A stretch of 64,000 bases of DNA from Streptomyces sp. A0958 (GTDB lineage Bacteria; Actinomycetota; Actinomycetes; Streptomycetales; Streptomycetaceae), in NCBI RefSeq assembly GCF_004795035.1, contig NZ_SSBK01000003.1:303875-367874 (forward strand), in the 5' to 3' direction. Shown one piece after another: positions 32,597-40,997 of this stretch. Within the stretch, counting starts at the first letter, position 1, and every line of letters begins with the position of its first letter. A program made the translations under genes and the position numbers. The notes under the pieces were generated by a model. The model was not told the DNA's origin, made no database searches, and was given only the letters and a program-made list of their open reading frames with translations.

Positions 32597-35007
32597 CGAG
32601 CCGCAGGGGCGGGACGGGGGGCGCGGGCGGCGCCGGGGGCGCCGGTGCTTCCGGGGAGCCCTGTGTTGCCGGGGGCGCCGGTGCGTCCGGGGCCGCCGGT
32701 GCGTCCGGGGCCGCCGGTGCGTCCGGGGCCGCTGGGGGTGAGCCCGCCTCCGAGGGGCGTGGCGCCGCTGATGGGCTCCGCACCGCCGCCGACGAGCGCC
32801 GCACCGCCGCCGACGAGCGGCGCGCCGCTGCGGAGAAGCGCGTCGCCGCCGAGGCCGAGGCGCGGGCCGACGAGGAGCGGGCTGTCGCCCAGGCTCTGGC
32901 CCTCGTGGGTCGGCAGGCGCCTCGGGAGGCCGCGACAGAGCCCGTCGGGCGGTCGGACCGGGCCGCCGGGCTGCCGAGCGACCGGCGCATGGACGGGCCG
33001 GACGACTGGCTTACCGGCCTACAGGGTGACTGGCCGAGCGACCCGCCTGCGGGGGTGCCGAGCGATTCGGCCGCCGGGCTGTCGGACGACGACCGGGTTG
33101 CCGGCCTGCCGGATGACCGCGTGGCCGGCCTGCCGGGCGACCTGACCTCCGGCCTGCCGGGTGACTGGACCGCCGAGCAGCCGGGCAACCGGGCCGCTGG
33201 GCTGCGCGGTGGCCCGCCCAGCGCCCGCGCCGCCGCGTCACCGAGTGACCGGCCGACCGATCAGCCGACCGACTCGCCCTCCGGGCGCCTCACCGCCGGC
33301 GACCGGCCGACTGGCCCGTCCTCCGGGGAGCCCGGCGACCGGCTGACCGACCCGCCCTCCGGGCGGCTCACCGCCAGCGACCGGCCCACCGGCCCGTCCT
33401 CCGGACGGCCCGCCGCCAGCAGCCGGCCCACCGACTCGCCCACCGACCGGCCGAGCCGCCGGCCCGCCACCTCCGCCCACGACGACCGGGCCCCCGACTC
33501 GCCCACCGACCGGCCGAGCCGCCGGCCCGCCACCTCCGCCCACGACGACCGGGCCTCCGCCCCCACTTCCACCTCCGCTCCCGACTCCCCCTCCCCCCGC
33601 TACCCCGCCTCCCCTCAAAGCGCCCCCCGCACCGACCCACAAGCCGCCCCCCGCACCTCCCCGCGCACCGCCCCCCGCACCTCCCCGCCCACCGACCCGC
33701 GCACCGCCCCCCGCACCTCCCCGCCCACCGACCCCCGTACCTCCCCGCCCACCGACCCGCGTCGCCGGGAGGTTTCCTGGGGGGAGGCGCGGGGGGTTGC
33801 CGTGCGGGTTGGGCGGGGGATTCGGGCGCGGGTCGAGTGGCCGGTCCTCGGTCACGCGCTCGGGCACGTGCTCGCCGAACCGCTCGTCGCGCTCACCGAT
33901 CTGCCGTCGTTCGACACCTCGGCCATGGACGGCTGGGCCGTCGCCGGGCCGGGGCCGTGGAACATCCGGAGGGACGGCGGCATCCTCGCCGGGCACGACG
34001 CCCCCGCCCCGCTGCCCGACGGCGACGCCGTCCGCATCGCCACGGGTGCCCGTATCCCGGCGGAGGTCACCGCCGTCATCCGCAGCGAGCACGCGCACGC
34101 CGACGAGGCCAAGGGGCTGCTGTACGCGCAGGGTCACGTGAGCCAGGGGCAGGACATCCGGCCGCGCGGCCAGGAGTGCCGGTCGGGGGAGCACCTGCTT
34201 CCCGCCGGGACGGTGGTGACCCCGGCCGTCCTCGGGCTGGCCGCAGCCGCCGGGTACGACGCGTTGCCCGTCCGCCCCCGGCCGCGCGTCGACGTCCTGG
34301 TGCTCGGCGATGAACTGCTGACCGAGGGGCTGCCGCACGACGGGCTGATCCGTGATGCGCTCGGGCCCATGATCGGCCCCTGGGTGCGCGCGCTGGGGGC
34401 CGACGTCTCCGCGCCGCGCCGCCTCGGCGATGACGCGGAGGCCCTGTGGCAGGCGATCACCGGCTCCGACGCCGACCTGATCATCACCACCGGCGGCACC
34501 GCTGCCGGTCCCGTCGACCACGTCCACCGCGTTCTCGCCCGGATCGGTGCCGAGCTGTTGGTCGACGGGGTCGCCGTGCGCCCCGGTCACCCCATGCTGC
34601 TGGCCCGGCTCGCCCCGGGCGGGCCCTGTCTCGTCGGGTTGCCCGGCAACCCACTGGCCGCCGTCTCCGGTCTGCTCACGCTGGCCGGGCCGCTCCTCAC
34701 CGGACTGGCCGGCCGCACCCCCGACGATCCCTACCGGGTGGCCGTGCGCGACGATATGCACGGGCATCCGCACGACACCCGGCTGGTGCCCGTGGTCCAT
34801 CGGTCGGCCGGTGAACCCGGAACCGGAGGCGGACAGGAGCACGTCGTACCACTGCATTACAACGGTCCCGCCATGCTGCGCGGGATCGCAGCCGCAGACG
34901 GGTTGGCCGTCGTGGAGCCGGGCGGGGTACGGTCCGGCACCGAGGTGGAGATCCTCGATCTACCGTGGGCCTCGGCGACGCCGTGGACTGAAGGGTGTTT
35001 CACGTGA
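32593..35007 (+). CDS. moeA: MoeA molybdopterin molybdenumtransferase with about 390-residue repetitive extension
   Basis: The C-terminal 410 residues are a complete MoeA, which inserts molybdate into adenylylated molybdopterin: PSFDTSAMDGWAV, VIRSEHA, TTGGTAAGPVDH and LPGNPLAAVSG. The first 390 residues are atypical: GASGAA repeats, an Ala/Glu/Arg-rich helix (ERRTAADERRAAAEKR), degenerate VAGLPDD units, a perfect 21-residue tandem repeat and a Pro/Thr/Arg tail. The reading frame keeps strong G/C third positions throughout. GTG 32593 is chosen for its 4-base overlap with the mobA stop. An alternative short MoeA could start near 33770, but no better ribosome site is apparent. The stop lies inside a parS site. 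Confidence 0.85.
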   Translation: MTSRRGGTGGAGGAGGAGASGEPCVAGGAGASGAAGASGAAGASGAAGGEPASEGRGAADGLRTAADERRTAADERRAAAEKRVAAEAEARADEERAVAQALALVGRQAPREAATEPVGRSDRAAGLPSDRRMDGPDDWLTGLQGDWPSDPPAGVPSDSAAGLSDDDRVAGLPDDRVAGLPGDLTSGLPGDWTAEQPGNRAAGLRGGPPSARAAASPSDRPTDQPTDSPSGRLTAGDRPTGPSSGEPGDRLTDPPSGRLTASDRPTGPSSGRPAASSRPTDSPTDRPSRRPATSAHDDRAPDSPTDRPSRRPATSAHDDRASAPTSTSAPDSPSPRYPASPQSAPRTDPQAAPRTSPRTAPRTSPPTDPRTAPRTSPPTDPRTSPPTDPRRREVSWGEARGVAVRVGRGIRARVEWPVLGHALGHVLAEPLVALTDLPSFDTSAMDGWAVAGPGPWNIRRDGGILAGHDAPAPLPDGDAVRIATGARIPAEVTAVIRSEHAHADEAKGLLYAQGHVSQGQDIRPRGQECRSGEHLLPAGTVVTPAVLGLAAAAGYDALPVRPRPRVDVLVLGDELLTEGLPHDGLIRDALGPMIGPWVRALGADVSAPRRLGDDAEALWQAITGSDADLIITTGGTAAGPVDHVHRVLARIGAELLVDGVAVRPGHPMLLARLAPGGPCLVGLPGNPLAAVSGLLTLAGPLLTGLAGRTPDDPYRVAVRDDMHGHPHDTRLVPVVHRSAGEPGTGGGQEHVVPLHYNGPAMLRGIAAADGLAVVEPGGVRSGTEVEILDLPWASATPWTEGCFT
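33433..33558 (+). repeat. 63-bp tandem duplication in moeA extension
   Basis: Two nearly identical 63-bp units begin at 33433 and 33496 (each starting GACTCGCCCACCGACCGG). They code for two copies of a 21-residue unit beginning DSPTDRPSRR and ending SAHDDRA. Frame is preserved. Related shorter units flank it on both sides. Confidence 0.85.
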
Positions 35008-35010
35008 AAC
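34997..35010. promoter_or_regulatory. parS: parS site at the moeA stop / channel start junction
   Basis: Second perfect GTTTCACGTGAAAC palindrome. Its central CACGTGAAAC supplies both the moeA TGA (35005-35007) and the overlapping GTG (35004-35006) of the downstream channel gene, so a centromere site is embedded in coding sequence. Confidence 0.93.
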
Positions 35011-36101
35011 TTCCCGGCCATGACGCGATGGCCAGGCGGGCCGACGAACAGGTCGTCCCGACCAGGGTGATGCTCCCGCGCCGGGTCGTGGACGGACCGG
35101 CGCGCCAGGTCGCCAAGCGGCTGATGATGGCTCTGGTGGTGCTCGCCGTCACCGTGTTCATCGTCTGGGTCGACCGCGGGGGCTACCACGACGCGGCCGA
35201 CGACAAGGTCGATCTGCTGGACGCGGTGTACTACGCGACGGTCACCCTCTCCACCACCGGATACGGCGACATCACCCCGTACAGCGACGGTGCCCGGCTC
35301 ACCAATGTGGTGCTCGTGACACCGTTGCGCGTGCTCTTCCTCATCATCCTGGTCGGCACCACCCTGGAGGTCCTCACGGAGCGGACCCGGGAGGACTTCC
35401 GGCTGAAGCGTTGGAGAACCAACTTGCGTGACCACACTGTCGTCGTCGGCTTCGGTACGAAGGGCCGCTCGGCCATCCAGACCCTGTGTGCCACCGGGCT
35501 GAGCAAGGAACAGATCGTCATTGTCGACCCGGCGTCCAAGGTGATCGAGATCGCCAACGCCGAGGGGTTCACCGGCGTCCTCGGGGATGCCACGCGCAGC
35601 GATGTGCTGCGGCGCGCCGAGCTGCAGAAGGCCCGTCAGATCATCATCGCCACCCAGCGCGACGACACCGCCGTCCTGGTCGCGCTGACCGCCCGCCAGC
35701 TCAACCGCGGCGCGAAGATCGTGGCCGCGGTGCGCGAGGAGGAGAACGCACCGCTGCTGCGGCAGTCCGGTGCGGACGCGGTGATCACCAGTGCCAGTGC
35801 GGCGGGACGGCTGCTCGGCCTCTCGGTGCTCAGCCCCAGCGCGGGCACGGTGATGGAGGACCTCATCCAGCAGGGCAGTGGGCTCGACCTCGTGGAGCGC
35901 CCGGTCATAAAGTCCGAGGTGGGCAAGAACGTGCGGGAGACCGACGACCTCGTGGTCAACGTCCTGCGCGGGCACCGGCTGCTCGGCTACGACGATCCGG
36001 CGGCCAGTCCCCTGCAGCTGACGGACCGGCTGATCACCATCGTCCGCGCGTCGAACGATCCGCCCCCCAACCCCCTGCACCAGGCCGTCCCGCGCCCCTG
36101 A
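35004..36101 (+). CDS. Two-transmembrane potassium channel with RCK (TrkA-N) domain
   Basis: A 365-residue channel subunit. The first membrane segment is RLMMALVVLAVTVFIVWV (about 39-56), then the pore helix and selectivity filter T84-T-G-Y-G-D89, then a second segment (NVVLVTPLRVLFLIILVGTTLEVL). A cytoplasmic RCK domain begins with the Rossmann motif VVVGFGTKGRSA, followed by TrkA-C-like sequence. Calcium- or nucleotide-gated K+ channels such as MthK share this plan. GTG 35004 gives a GTGA overlap with moeA; a GTG three codons upstream is also in frame. The gene start is inside parS. Confidence 0.9.
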   Translation: MKLPGHDAMARRADEQVVPTRVMLPRRVVDGPARQVAKRLMMALVVLAVTVFIVWVDRGGYHDAADDKVDLLDAVYYATVTLSTTGYGDITPYSDGARLTNVVLVTPLRVLFLIILVGTTLEVLTERTREDFRLKRWRTNLRDHTVVVGFGTKGRSAIQTLCATGLSKEQIVIVDPASKVIEIANAEGFTGVLGDATRSDVLRRAELQKARQIIIATQRDDTAVLVALTARQLNRGAKIVAAVREEENAPLLRQSGADAVITSASAAGRLLGLSVLSPSAGTVMEDLIQQGSGLDLVERPVIKSEVGKNVRETDDLVVNVLRGHRLLGYDDPAASPLQLTDRLITIVRASNDPPPNPLHQAVPRP

Positions 36102-36361
36102 GTGCCCCCGAGCATGCCTGAGGGCCCCCGGCCGCGCCCGCGTGTTCCTGAGCGTGCCCGGGTGTGCCTGAGCGCGCCCGCGTGTCCCTGGCCCGGGTCC
36201 GCCGCCCTGGCCACGTCCCGGGCCCCTGAGAGTGCGTCCGCGTGTTCCTGAGAGTGCGTCCGCGTGTTCCTGAGCGCGCGCCCGGGTGGCCCTGAGCCCG
36301 TTTCGCCGCCCCGGCCCCGCGCATCGTCGTGGGCGGCGTGCCACGGAGTAGCCTCGCGGCC
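36102..36361. repeat. Repeat-rich spacer after the channel gene
   Basis: No gene is seen in these 260 bases. The stretch consists of degenerate CCTGAGCGTGCCCG(C/G)GTGT units, including two identical 22-bp copies of GAGAGTGCGTCCGCGTGTTC in tandem near 36227-36271. It resembles expansion of a short GC-rich repeat and may hold the promoter of the oxidoreductase gene near its end. Confidence 0.7.
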
Positions 36362-37351
36362 ATGCATGCGATCACGATCCCCGAACCCGGTGGCCCCGAG
36401 GCGCTCGTGTGGGCCGAGGTGCCCGATCCCGTTCCCGGCGAGGGCGAAGTCCTCGTCGATGTCGTGTCCAGCGCGGTCAACCGGGCCGACGTGCTCCAGC
36501 GGCAGGGCTTCTACAACCCGCCGCCCGGGGCGCCCCCCTACCCGGGCCTGGAGTGCGCCGGCCGGGTGTCGGCTCTCGGCCCCGGGGTCACCGGCTGGGC
36601 CGTCGGTGACGAGGTGTGCGCGCTCCTGTCGGGCGGCGGTTACGCGGAGAAGGTCGCCGTCCCGGCGGGCCAGCTGCTCCCCGTACCCGCAGGGCTGGAC
36701 CTCACGTCGGCGGCGGCGCTGCCCGAGGTGACGGCCACGGTCTGGTCCAACGTGTTCATGGTGGCCCACCTGCGGCCTGCCGAGACCCTGTTGGTGCACG
36801 GCGGCTCCAGCGGCATCGGCACGATGGCGATCCAGCTCGCCAAGGCGGTCGGCGCGCGGGTCGCGGTGACGGCAGGCGGGCCCGAGAAGCTGGCGCGCTG
36901 CGCGGAGCTCGGCGCGGACATCCTGATCGACTACCGCGAGCAGGACTTCGTCGAGGAGATCCGCAAGGCCACGGACGGGGCGGGCGCGGACGTCATCCTC
37001 GACATCATCGGCGCGAAGTACCTCGACCGGAACGTGCAGGCGCTCGCCGTCAACGGCCGGCTGGCGATCATCGGGCTCCAGGGCGGTGCCAAGGGCGAAC
37101 TGAACCTCGGCGCGCTGCTGAACAAGCGGGCGGCCGTCACGGCGACCTCGCTGCGCGGGCGCCCGCTCGCCGAGAAGGCGGCGATCGTCGCGGCGGTGCG
37201 CGAGCACGTCTGGCCGCTCATCGCCGAGGGCGTCGTGAAACCGGTGGTCGACCGCACGGTGCCGATGCAGGACGCGGCGGAAGGGCACCGGGTCATGGAG
37301 TCCAGCGCCCACATCGGCAAGGTGCTGCTCCAGCCGCCCACAGCCGCCTGA
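36362..37351 (+). CDS. NAD(P)H:quinone oxidoreductase, zinc-independent MDR family (PIG3-like)
   Basis: Medium-chain reductase of 329 residues. It has the MDR N-terminal domain (VNRADVLQRQGFYNPPPGAPPYPGLECAGRV) and the nucleotide-binding VHGGSSGIGTMAIQLAKAVGARV motif of quinone oxidoreductases. The zinc-site cysteines of alcohol dehydrogenases are absent. It most likely reduces quinones or enoyl substrates using NADPH. ATG 36362 follows GGAGTAGCC. It is a monocistronic unit ending in a strong hairpin at 37366. Confidence 0.92.
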   Translation: MHAITIPEPGGPEALVWAEVPDPVPGEGEVLVDVVSSAVNRADVLQRQGFYNPPPGAPPYPGLECAGRVSALGPGVTGWAVGDEVCALLSGGGYAEKVAVPAGQLLPVPAGLDLTSAAALPEVTATVWSNVFMVAHLRPAETLLVHGGSSGIGTMAIQLAKAVGARVAVTAGGPEKLARCAELGADILIDYREQDFVEEIRKATDGAGADVILDIIGAKYLDRNVQALAVNGRLAIIGLQGGAKGELNLGALLNKRAAVTATSLRGRPLAEKAAIVAAVREHVWPLIAEGVVKPVVDRTVPMQDAAEGHRVMESSAHIGKVLLQPPTAA

Positions 37352-37365
37352 GGCGCGACACCGAA

Positions 37366-37399
37366 CCGAGGGGCCCGGCACACGTGCCGGGCCCCTCGG
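37366..37399. terminator. Perfect-palindrome terminator between convergent genes
   Basis: A 16-bp perfect stem (37366-37381 with 37384-37399) and a minimal two-base loop lie between the oxidoreductase gene and bpa. It can serve both strands. Confidence 0.88.
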
Positions 37400-37493
37400 G
37401 CATGGTCGGTCGGTAGGTAGGTAGGGGTACGGGTTCCTGAGTAGAGCGTGCGTGCCGGACACCGCCCGGCAGGCGGGTCTTTCAAAACACGGT

Positions 37494-38042
37494 CTAGAGG
37501 TACGGCCCCGAGCGGACCGGGCCGTGCGGGTCGATCCCGCCGTCCTCCTCATCGCTCCCGCTGCCCGGCGGCAGGGCGCGGCGCATCTGTTCCAGCTGGG
37601 CGCGGGCCGCCATCTGCTGGGCGAACAGGGCGGTCTGGATGCCGTGGAACAGGCCCTCCAGCCAGCCCACCAGCTGGGCCTGAGCGATCCGCAGCTCCGC
37701 CTCGGAGGGGACCGAGTCCTCGGTGAACGGCAGGGAAAGCCGCTCCAGCTCCTCCACCAGCTCCGGCGCGAGGCCGTCCTCCAGCTCCTTGACCGAGCCG
37801 GCGTGGATCTCCTTGAGGCGCACCCGGCTCGCCTCGTCGAGAGGAGCCGCCCTGACCTCCTCCAGGAGCTGCTTGATCATGCTGCCGATGCGCATGACCT
37901 TCGCGGGCTGCTCGACCATCTCCGTCACCGGGACCTCCCGCGACTCGTCGTCAGTGCCACCGCCGCCGATCGCCATTCCGTCCTGGCCCACCACGAGGAC
38001 CTGGGGGTGCTCCTGCGACCGTTCATTCCTCGGCATCTCCAT
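37494..38042 (-). CDS. bpa: Bacterial proteasome activator Bpa/PafE
   Basis: ATP-independent 20S proteasome activator (DUF2587) of about 182 residues. The four-helix core is seen in AKVMRIGSMIKQLLEEVRAAPLDEASRVRLKEIHAGSVKELEDGL and LRIAQAQLVGWLEGLFHGIQTALFAQQMAARAQLEQM. The C-terminus ends GPYL, comparable to the GQYL tail that docks Bpa rings onto the proteasome by an HbYX-like mechanism. Start assignment is uncertain: ATG codons at 38063, 38051, 38042 and 38036 are all in frame and none has a clear ribosome site. I give 38042. Confidence 0.9.
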   Translation of the reverse strand: MEMPRNERSQEHPQVLVVGQDGMAIGGGGTDDESREVPVTEMVEQPAKVMRIGSMIKQLLEEVRAAPLDEASRVRLKEIHAGSVKELEDGLAPELVEELERLSLPFTEDSVPSEAELRIAQAQLVGWLEGLFHGIQTALFAQQMAARAQLEQMRRALPPGSGSDEEDGGIDPHGPVRSGPYL

Positions 38043-38080
38043 GCCGACCATTGTCGCGCACATACGGCGTTCACCACTGT

Positions 38081-38122
38081 GGTGCCCCCGGGAACGGATG
38101 ATCCACCGTCCCCGGGGGCACC
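38081..38122 (-). terminator. Hairpin terminator downstream of the FtsX-like permease
   Basis: A 17-bp stem (38081-38097 with 38106-38122, one mismatch) and an 8-base loop start 17 bases beyond the permease stop. It separates the ABC operon from bpa. Confidence 0.83.
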
Positions 38123-38138
38123 GGAACAGCCCAGTGGT

Positions 38139-40997
38139 TCAGCCGGCCCGCCGTGCCAGGGTCAGCCGCGAGCGGGTGAACGCCGCCGCGAGGATGCCCG
38201 CCAGCAGCGGGACCGCCACGGCCAGCAGCCCGATGGCCGTCCAGGGCAGCACGATCGGCGTGTAGGCGGACTCCATGGGCTGGAGCCGCATCTGCTCCAT
38301 CGACTGGCGTAGGTCGACCAGGCGCAGCGCCACCGCGGGCACCAGTCCCGCGGCCGTCCCGAGCAGCACCCCGGTCAGCGCCACCACCAGGCACTGGAAG
38401 CCCGAGAGCGTCCGCCGCACCCGCGGGGGCGCGCCCACCGCGCTGAGCGTGGTGAGGTCGGCCTCGGCGTCGGCCTTGGCGAGACCGGTGGTGATCGCCG
38501 CCGCGCCCACGGTCACCACCCCGGCGAACAGGGTGAGGATCAGCAGGATGGTGTTGCCCCGGTCGTTGGGCCCGGAGTCGGACTGCACCCAGATCCCGCC
38601 GCCGGCCTGCTCGATGGCGGCCGTGACGCGCTGGTCCTCGGCGTCCGTGGGCCGGTGGCTGACGGCGTACACGCTGCCGTTCGGCTGCGTGTGCAGGCCG
38701 AGGCGTTCGGCGGTCTGCTGGGGGAGGATCATGCGGACTCCGGGCGTGGCGGCGTACTCGGCCTTCGCCACGTACACCTTCAGCCGGTCCGTGGTCTTGC
38801 GGGCCGGGCCGGGGTGCAGTTTGCGGTTCTTCTTGTCCTTGTCGTTGTACGCGTGGACGGCCTTGAGGGTGACCTCGCCGTTCTGCGCGTACGCCCGGTT
38901 GAGCAGGACGGGCGTGCCCGCCTTGAGGGCCGCGGTGGCGGCCGGGTCGTCGAGCTTCACATACGTGGCGAGCAGGGCGGCGTCGCCCACGACGATGTTG
39001 TTGGAGTCCGTGCTGAGGGAGCCCACGGAGATGTACTCGTCCACGCAGGCCGGGGACCGCATCATCGTGCGGTGCTCCTCGGCGGAGAGCCGTGCGGCGA
39101 GTTCCTTGGCGCCCTTGGTGTTGAGCGGGCAGGTGTGGCCCTTGCCGGTGGGCTTGACCAACTCCAGGGTGCCGCAGGCGTCCTCCGCGTCTTCGTAGTA
39201 GACGTGGCAGTCGCTGCCCGCCCAGACCCGGGAGATGTCGGCGCGGCCACCGGTCACCGCCATGTTCTGCTCGACGGCGGCCCGGGCCACCGGCAGCCGC
39301 TCCACGGCCTCGCCGTCGCCGGAGAGGACGATCGTGCCCTGGGTCAGCATGGGGGTGTAGTCGTAGTCGGACTCGGCCAGGGTGCTGGACATGTACGTGG
39401 CGATGGCCACCGAGCCCGCGACGGCCGCCATCACGGCGGCGACCGCCGGAGCGGTGCGGCCGCGGTTGCGGGCCGCGTCGCGCAGAGCCATCCGGGGCGA
39501 GAGCGGGAGCCTGCGGCCGAGCCGGCCCAACAGCCCGACGATCACCGGAATGCAGGCCAGCAGGCCCAGTTCGGCGACGACCGAGCCGCCGGCGACCAGG
39601 GTGGAGTTGCCGCTGATGCCTCCGTAGACGGCGATGACGATGCCGAGGACGAGCACGCAGGCGCCCGTGACGGGCAGCACCCGGGAGCTGCGGCGCACCC
39701 CGCGCCGGCCGGTGAGCGATTCCAGTGCGGACTGCCGGCCGGCCACGATCGCCGGGGCGAGCGCCGCCAGCAGGCCGGTGATCAGGCCGAGCACGGCGAT
39801 GACCAGGAGTTCGGTGGGCCGCATCGACAGCGAGCCGAAGCGGTGCCCGGCCCAGTTCTCGATCATCGGCCGGAACGCCACCGTCAGCAGCAGCCCGACC
39901 GCGACACCGGCGACCGCTCCGACGCCGCCGAGGACGAGACCGCCGCCGAGGACGACGGCACGGACCTGGCTGCGGTCGCCGCCGCAGGTGCCGAGCAGGC
40001 CGAGCTGGCGCCGGGAGCGGCGCGCGCCGACGGCGAACGCAGGTCCGGCGAGCAGCACGATCTCCAGGATCGCCATCGCGACGACGGTGATGAGGGCGGC
40101 GCTGGTCTCGCTGGAGCCGGCGTTGCCGGAGTTGTAGTCCGGGTACGACCGCAGCAGCGGGATCTCGGAGTCCGGCGGCGGGTTCTCGAGGACCTGGCGC
40201 GAGGTGACGACAGCACCGGCCTTGTTGGCCGTCAGCACGTCGTTCCAGACGATCCCGGCCTGCCCGGCCCCCTCGACCAGCCACTGCGACGTGCCCGGGT
40301 GGGGCGCCGGCACCTTCTTGTCGCGGTCCGCCATGGCCTGCCAGGGGGCGATCACCGCGCCCGGGTCGGCGTACAGCTGCTTCGTCTTCAGATCGGCGGG
40401 CAGTTCGACCGCACCGGTGATCGTGTACTTCTTGCCGGAGGCCGTCACCGTGACGTCGGAGCCGACGTGCAGGCCCGTCGACTTCAGGAACGGCTCGGTG
40501 GCCACCATCTCGCCCGAGCCGCGCGGGAACGCGCCCTTGACGAGTTCGATCTTCCCCCGGGCCATGCGGTCGGAGGTCTTGAGCTCCACGATGTCGGCGC
40601 TGGCGAGCCCGTACGCGGTCGTGACGCTCGCGGGCACGGACTGCTCGCTGATCGCCCGCGCGCCCTTGGGGAACACGGCGTGCATGTCGATCGGCGGCAC
40701 GTCCTGATTGGGCAGGTCGCTGCTTTCGCTGTTCTCGCTGTTGTACATGTCGCCGTCGGGCATCTGCTGGAGCGGCCCCATGCCCGGGTCGCTGTACAGC
40801 GCGTCGGCCGAGCCGATACGGGCCGTCAACTGCTCCGCCGGGCTCAGCTCCGCACTGCGGTACGTGATGTCGGCGGCCGTCACCCCGAGGACCGGCAGCG
40901 CGATCATCGCGACCACCAGGGCGCTGCGGCCCTTGGCCCGCAGGGCGTCGCGGCGGGCTATCCGGAGGGCGGCGCGCCACCCCGTGAAGACGCTCAC
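38139..40997 (-). CDS. ABC transporter permease, MacB/FtsX type
   Basis: A 952-residue permease with two FtsX-like halves: an N-terminal signal-anchor segment (LVVAMIALPVLGVTAADI) and large extracytoplasmic domain, a central membrane bundle (about residues 305-540), a second extracytoplasmic domain with several Cys residues, and a C-terminal bundle ending LTLARRAG. This is the MacB-like family in which the transporter uses mechanical transmission rather than classic translocation. GTG 40997 overlaps the ATPase stop by 4 bases. With the PadR repressor upstream it resembles antimicrobial-peptide or envelope-stress exporters. The substrate is unknown. Confidence 0.92.
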   Translation of the reverse strand: MSVFTGWRAALRIARRDALRAKGRSALVVAMIALPVLGVTAADITYRSAELSPAEQLTARIGSADALYSDPGMGPLQQMPDGDMYNSENSESSDLPNQDVPPIDMHAVFPKGARAISEQSVPASVTTAYGLASADIVELKTSDRMARGKIELVKGAFPRGSGEMVATEPFLKSTGLHVGSDVTVTASGKKYTITGAVELPADLKTKQLYADPGAVIAPWQAMADRDKKVPAPHPGTSQWLVEGAGQAGIVWNDVLTANKAGAVVTSRQVLENPPPDSEIPLLRSYPDYNSGNAGSSETSAALITVVAMAILEIVLLAGPAFAVGARRSRRQLGLLGTCGGDRSQVRAVVLGGGLVLGGVGAVAGVAVGLLLTVAFRPMIENWAGHRFGSLSMRPTELLVIAVLGLITGLLAALAPAIVAGRQSALESLTGRRGVRRSSRVLPVTGACVLVLGIVIAVYGGISGNSTLVAGGSVVAELGLLACIPVIVGLLGRLGRRLPLSPRMALRDAARNRGRTAPAVAAVMAAVAGSVAIATYMSSTLAESDYDYTPMLTQGTIVLSGDGEAVERLPVARAAVEQNMAVTGGRADISRVWAGSDCHVYYEDAEDACGTLELVKPTGKGHTCPLNTKGAKELAARLSAEEHRTMMRSPACVDEYISVGSLSTDSNNIVVGDAALLATYVKLDDPAATAALKAGTPVLLNRAYAQNGEVTLKAVHAYNDKDKKNRKLHPGPARKTTDRLKVYVAKAEYAATPGVRMILPQQTAERLGLHTQPNGSVYAVSHRPTDAEDQRVTAAIEQAGGGIWVQSDSGPNDRGNTILLILTLFAGVVTVGAAAITTGLAKADAEADLTTLSAVGAPPRVRRTLSGFQCLVVALTGVLLGTAAGLVPAVALRLVDLRQSMEQMRLQPMESAYTPIVLPWTAIGLLAVAVPLLAGILAAAFTRSRLTLARRAG

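Noticed and set aside
34135..34145. TCACGTGA inside moeA as another parS
   Set aside because: Only the central 8 bases match; the flanking GTT/AAC required for ParB binding are absent.
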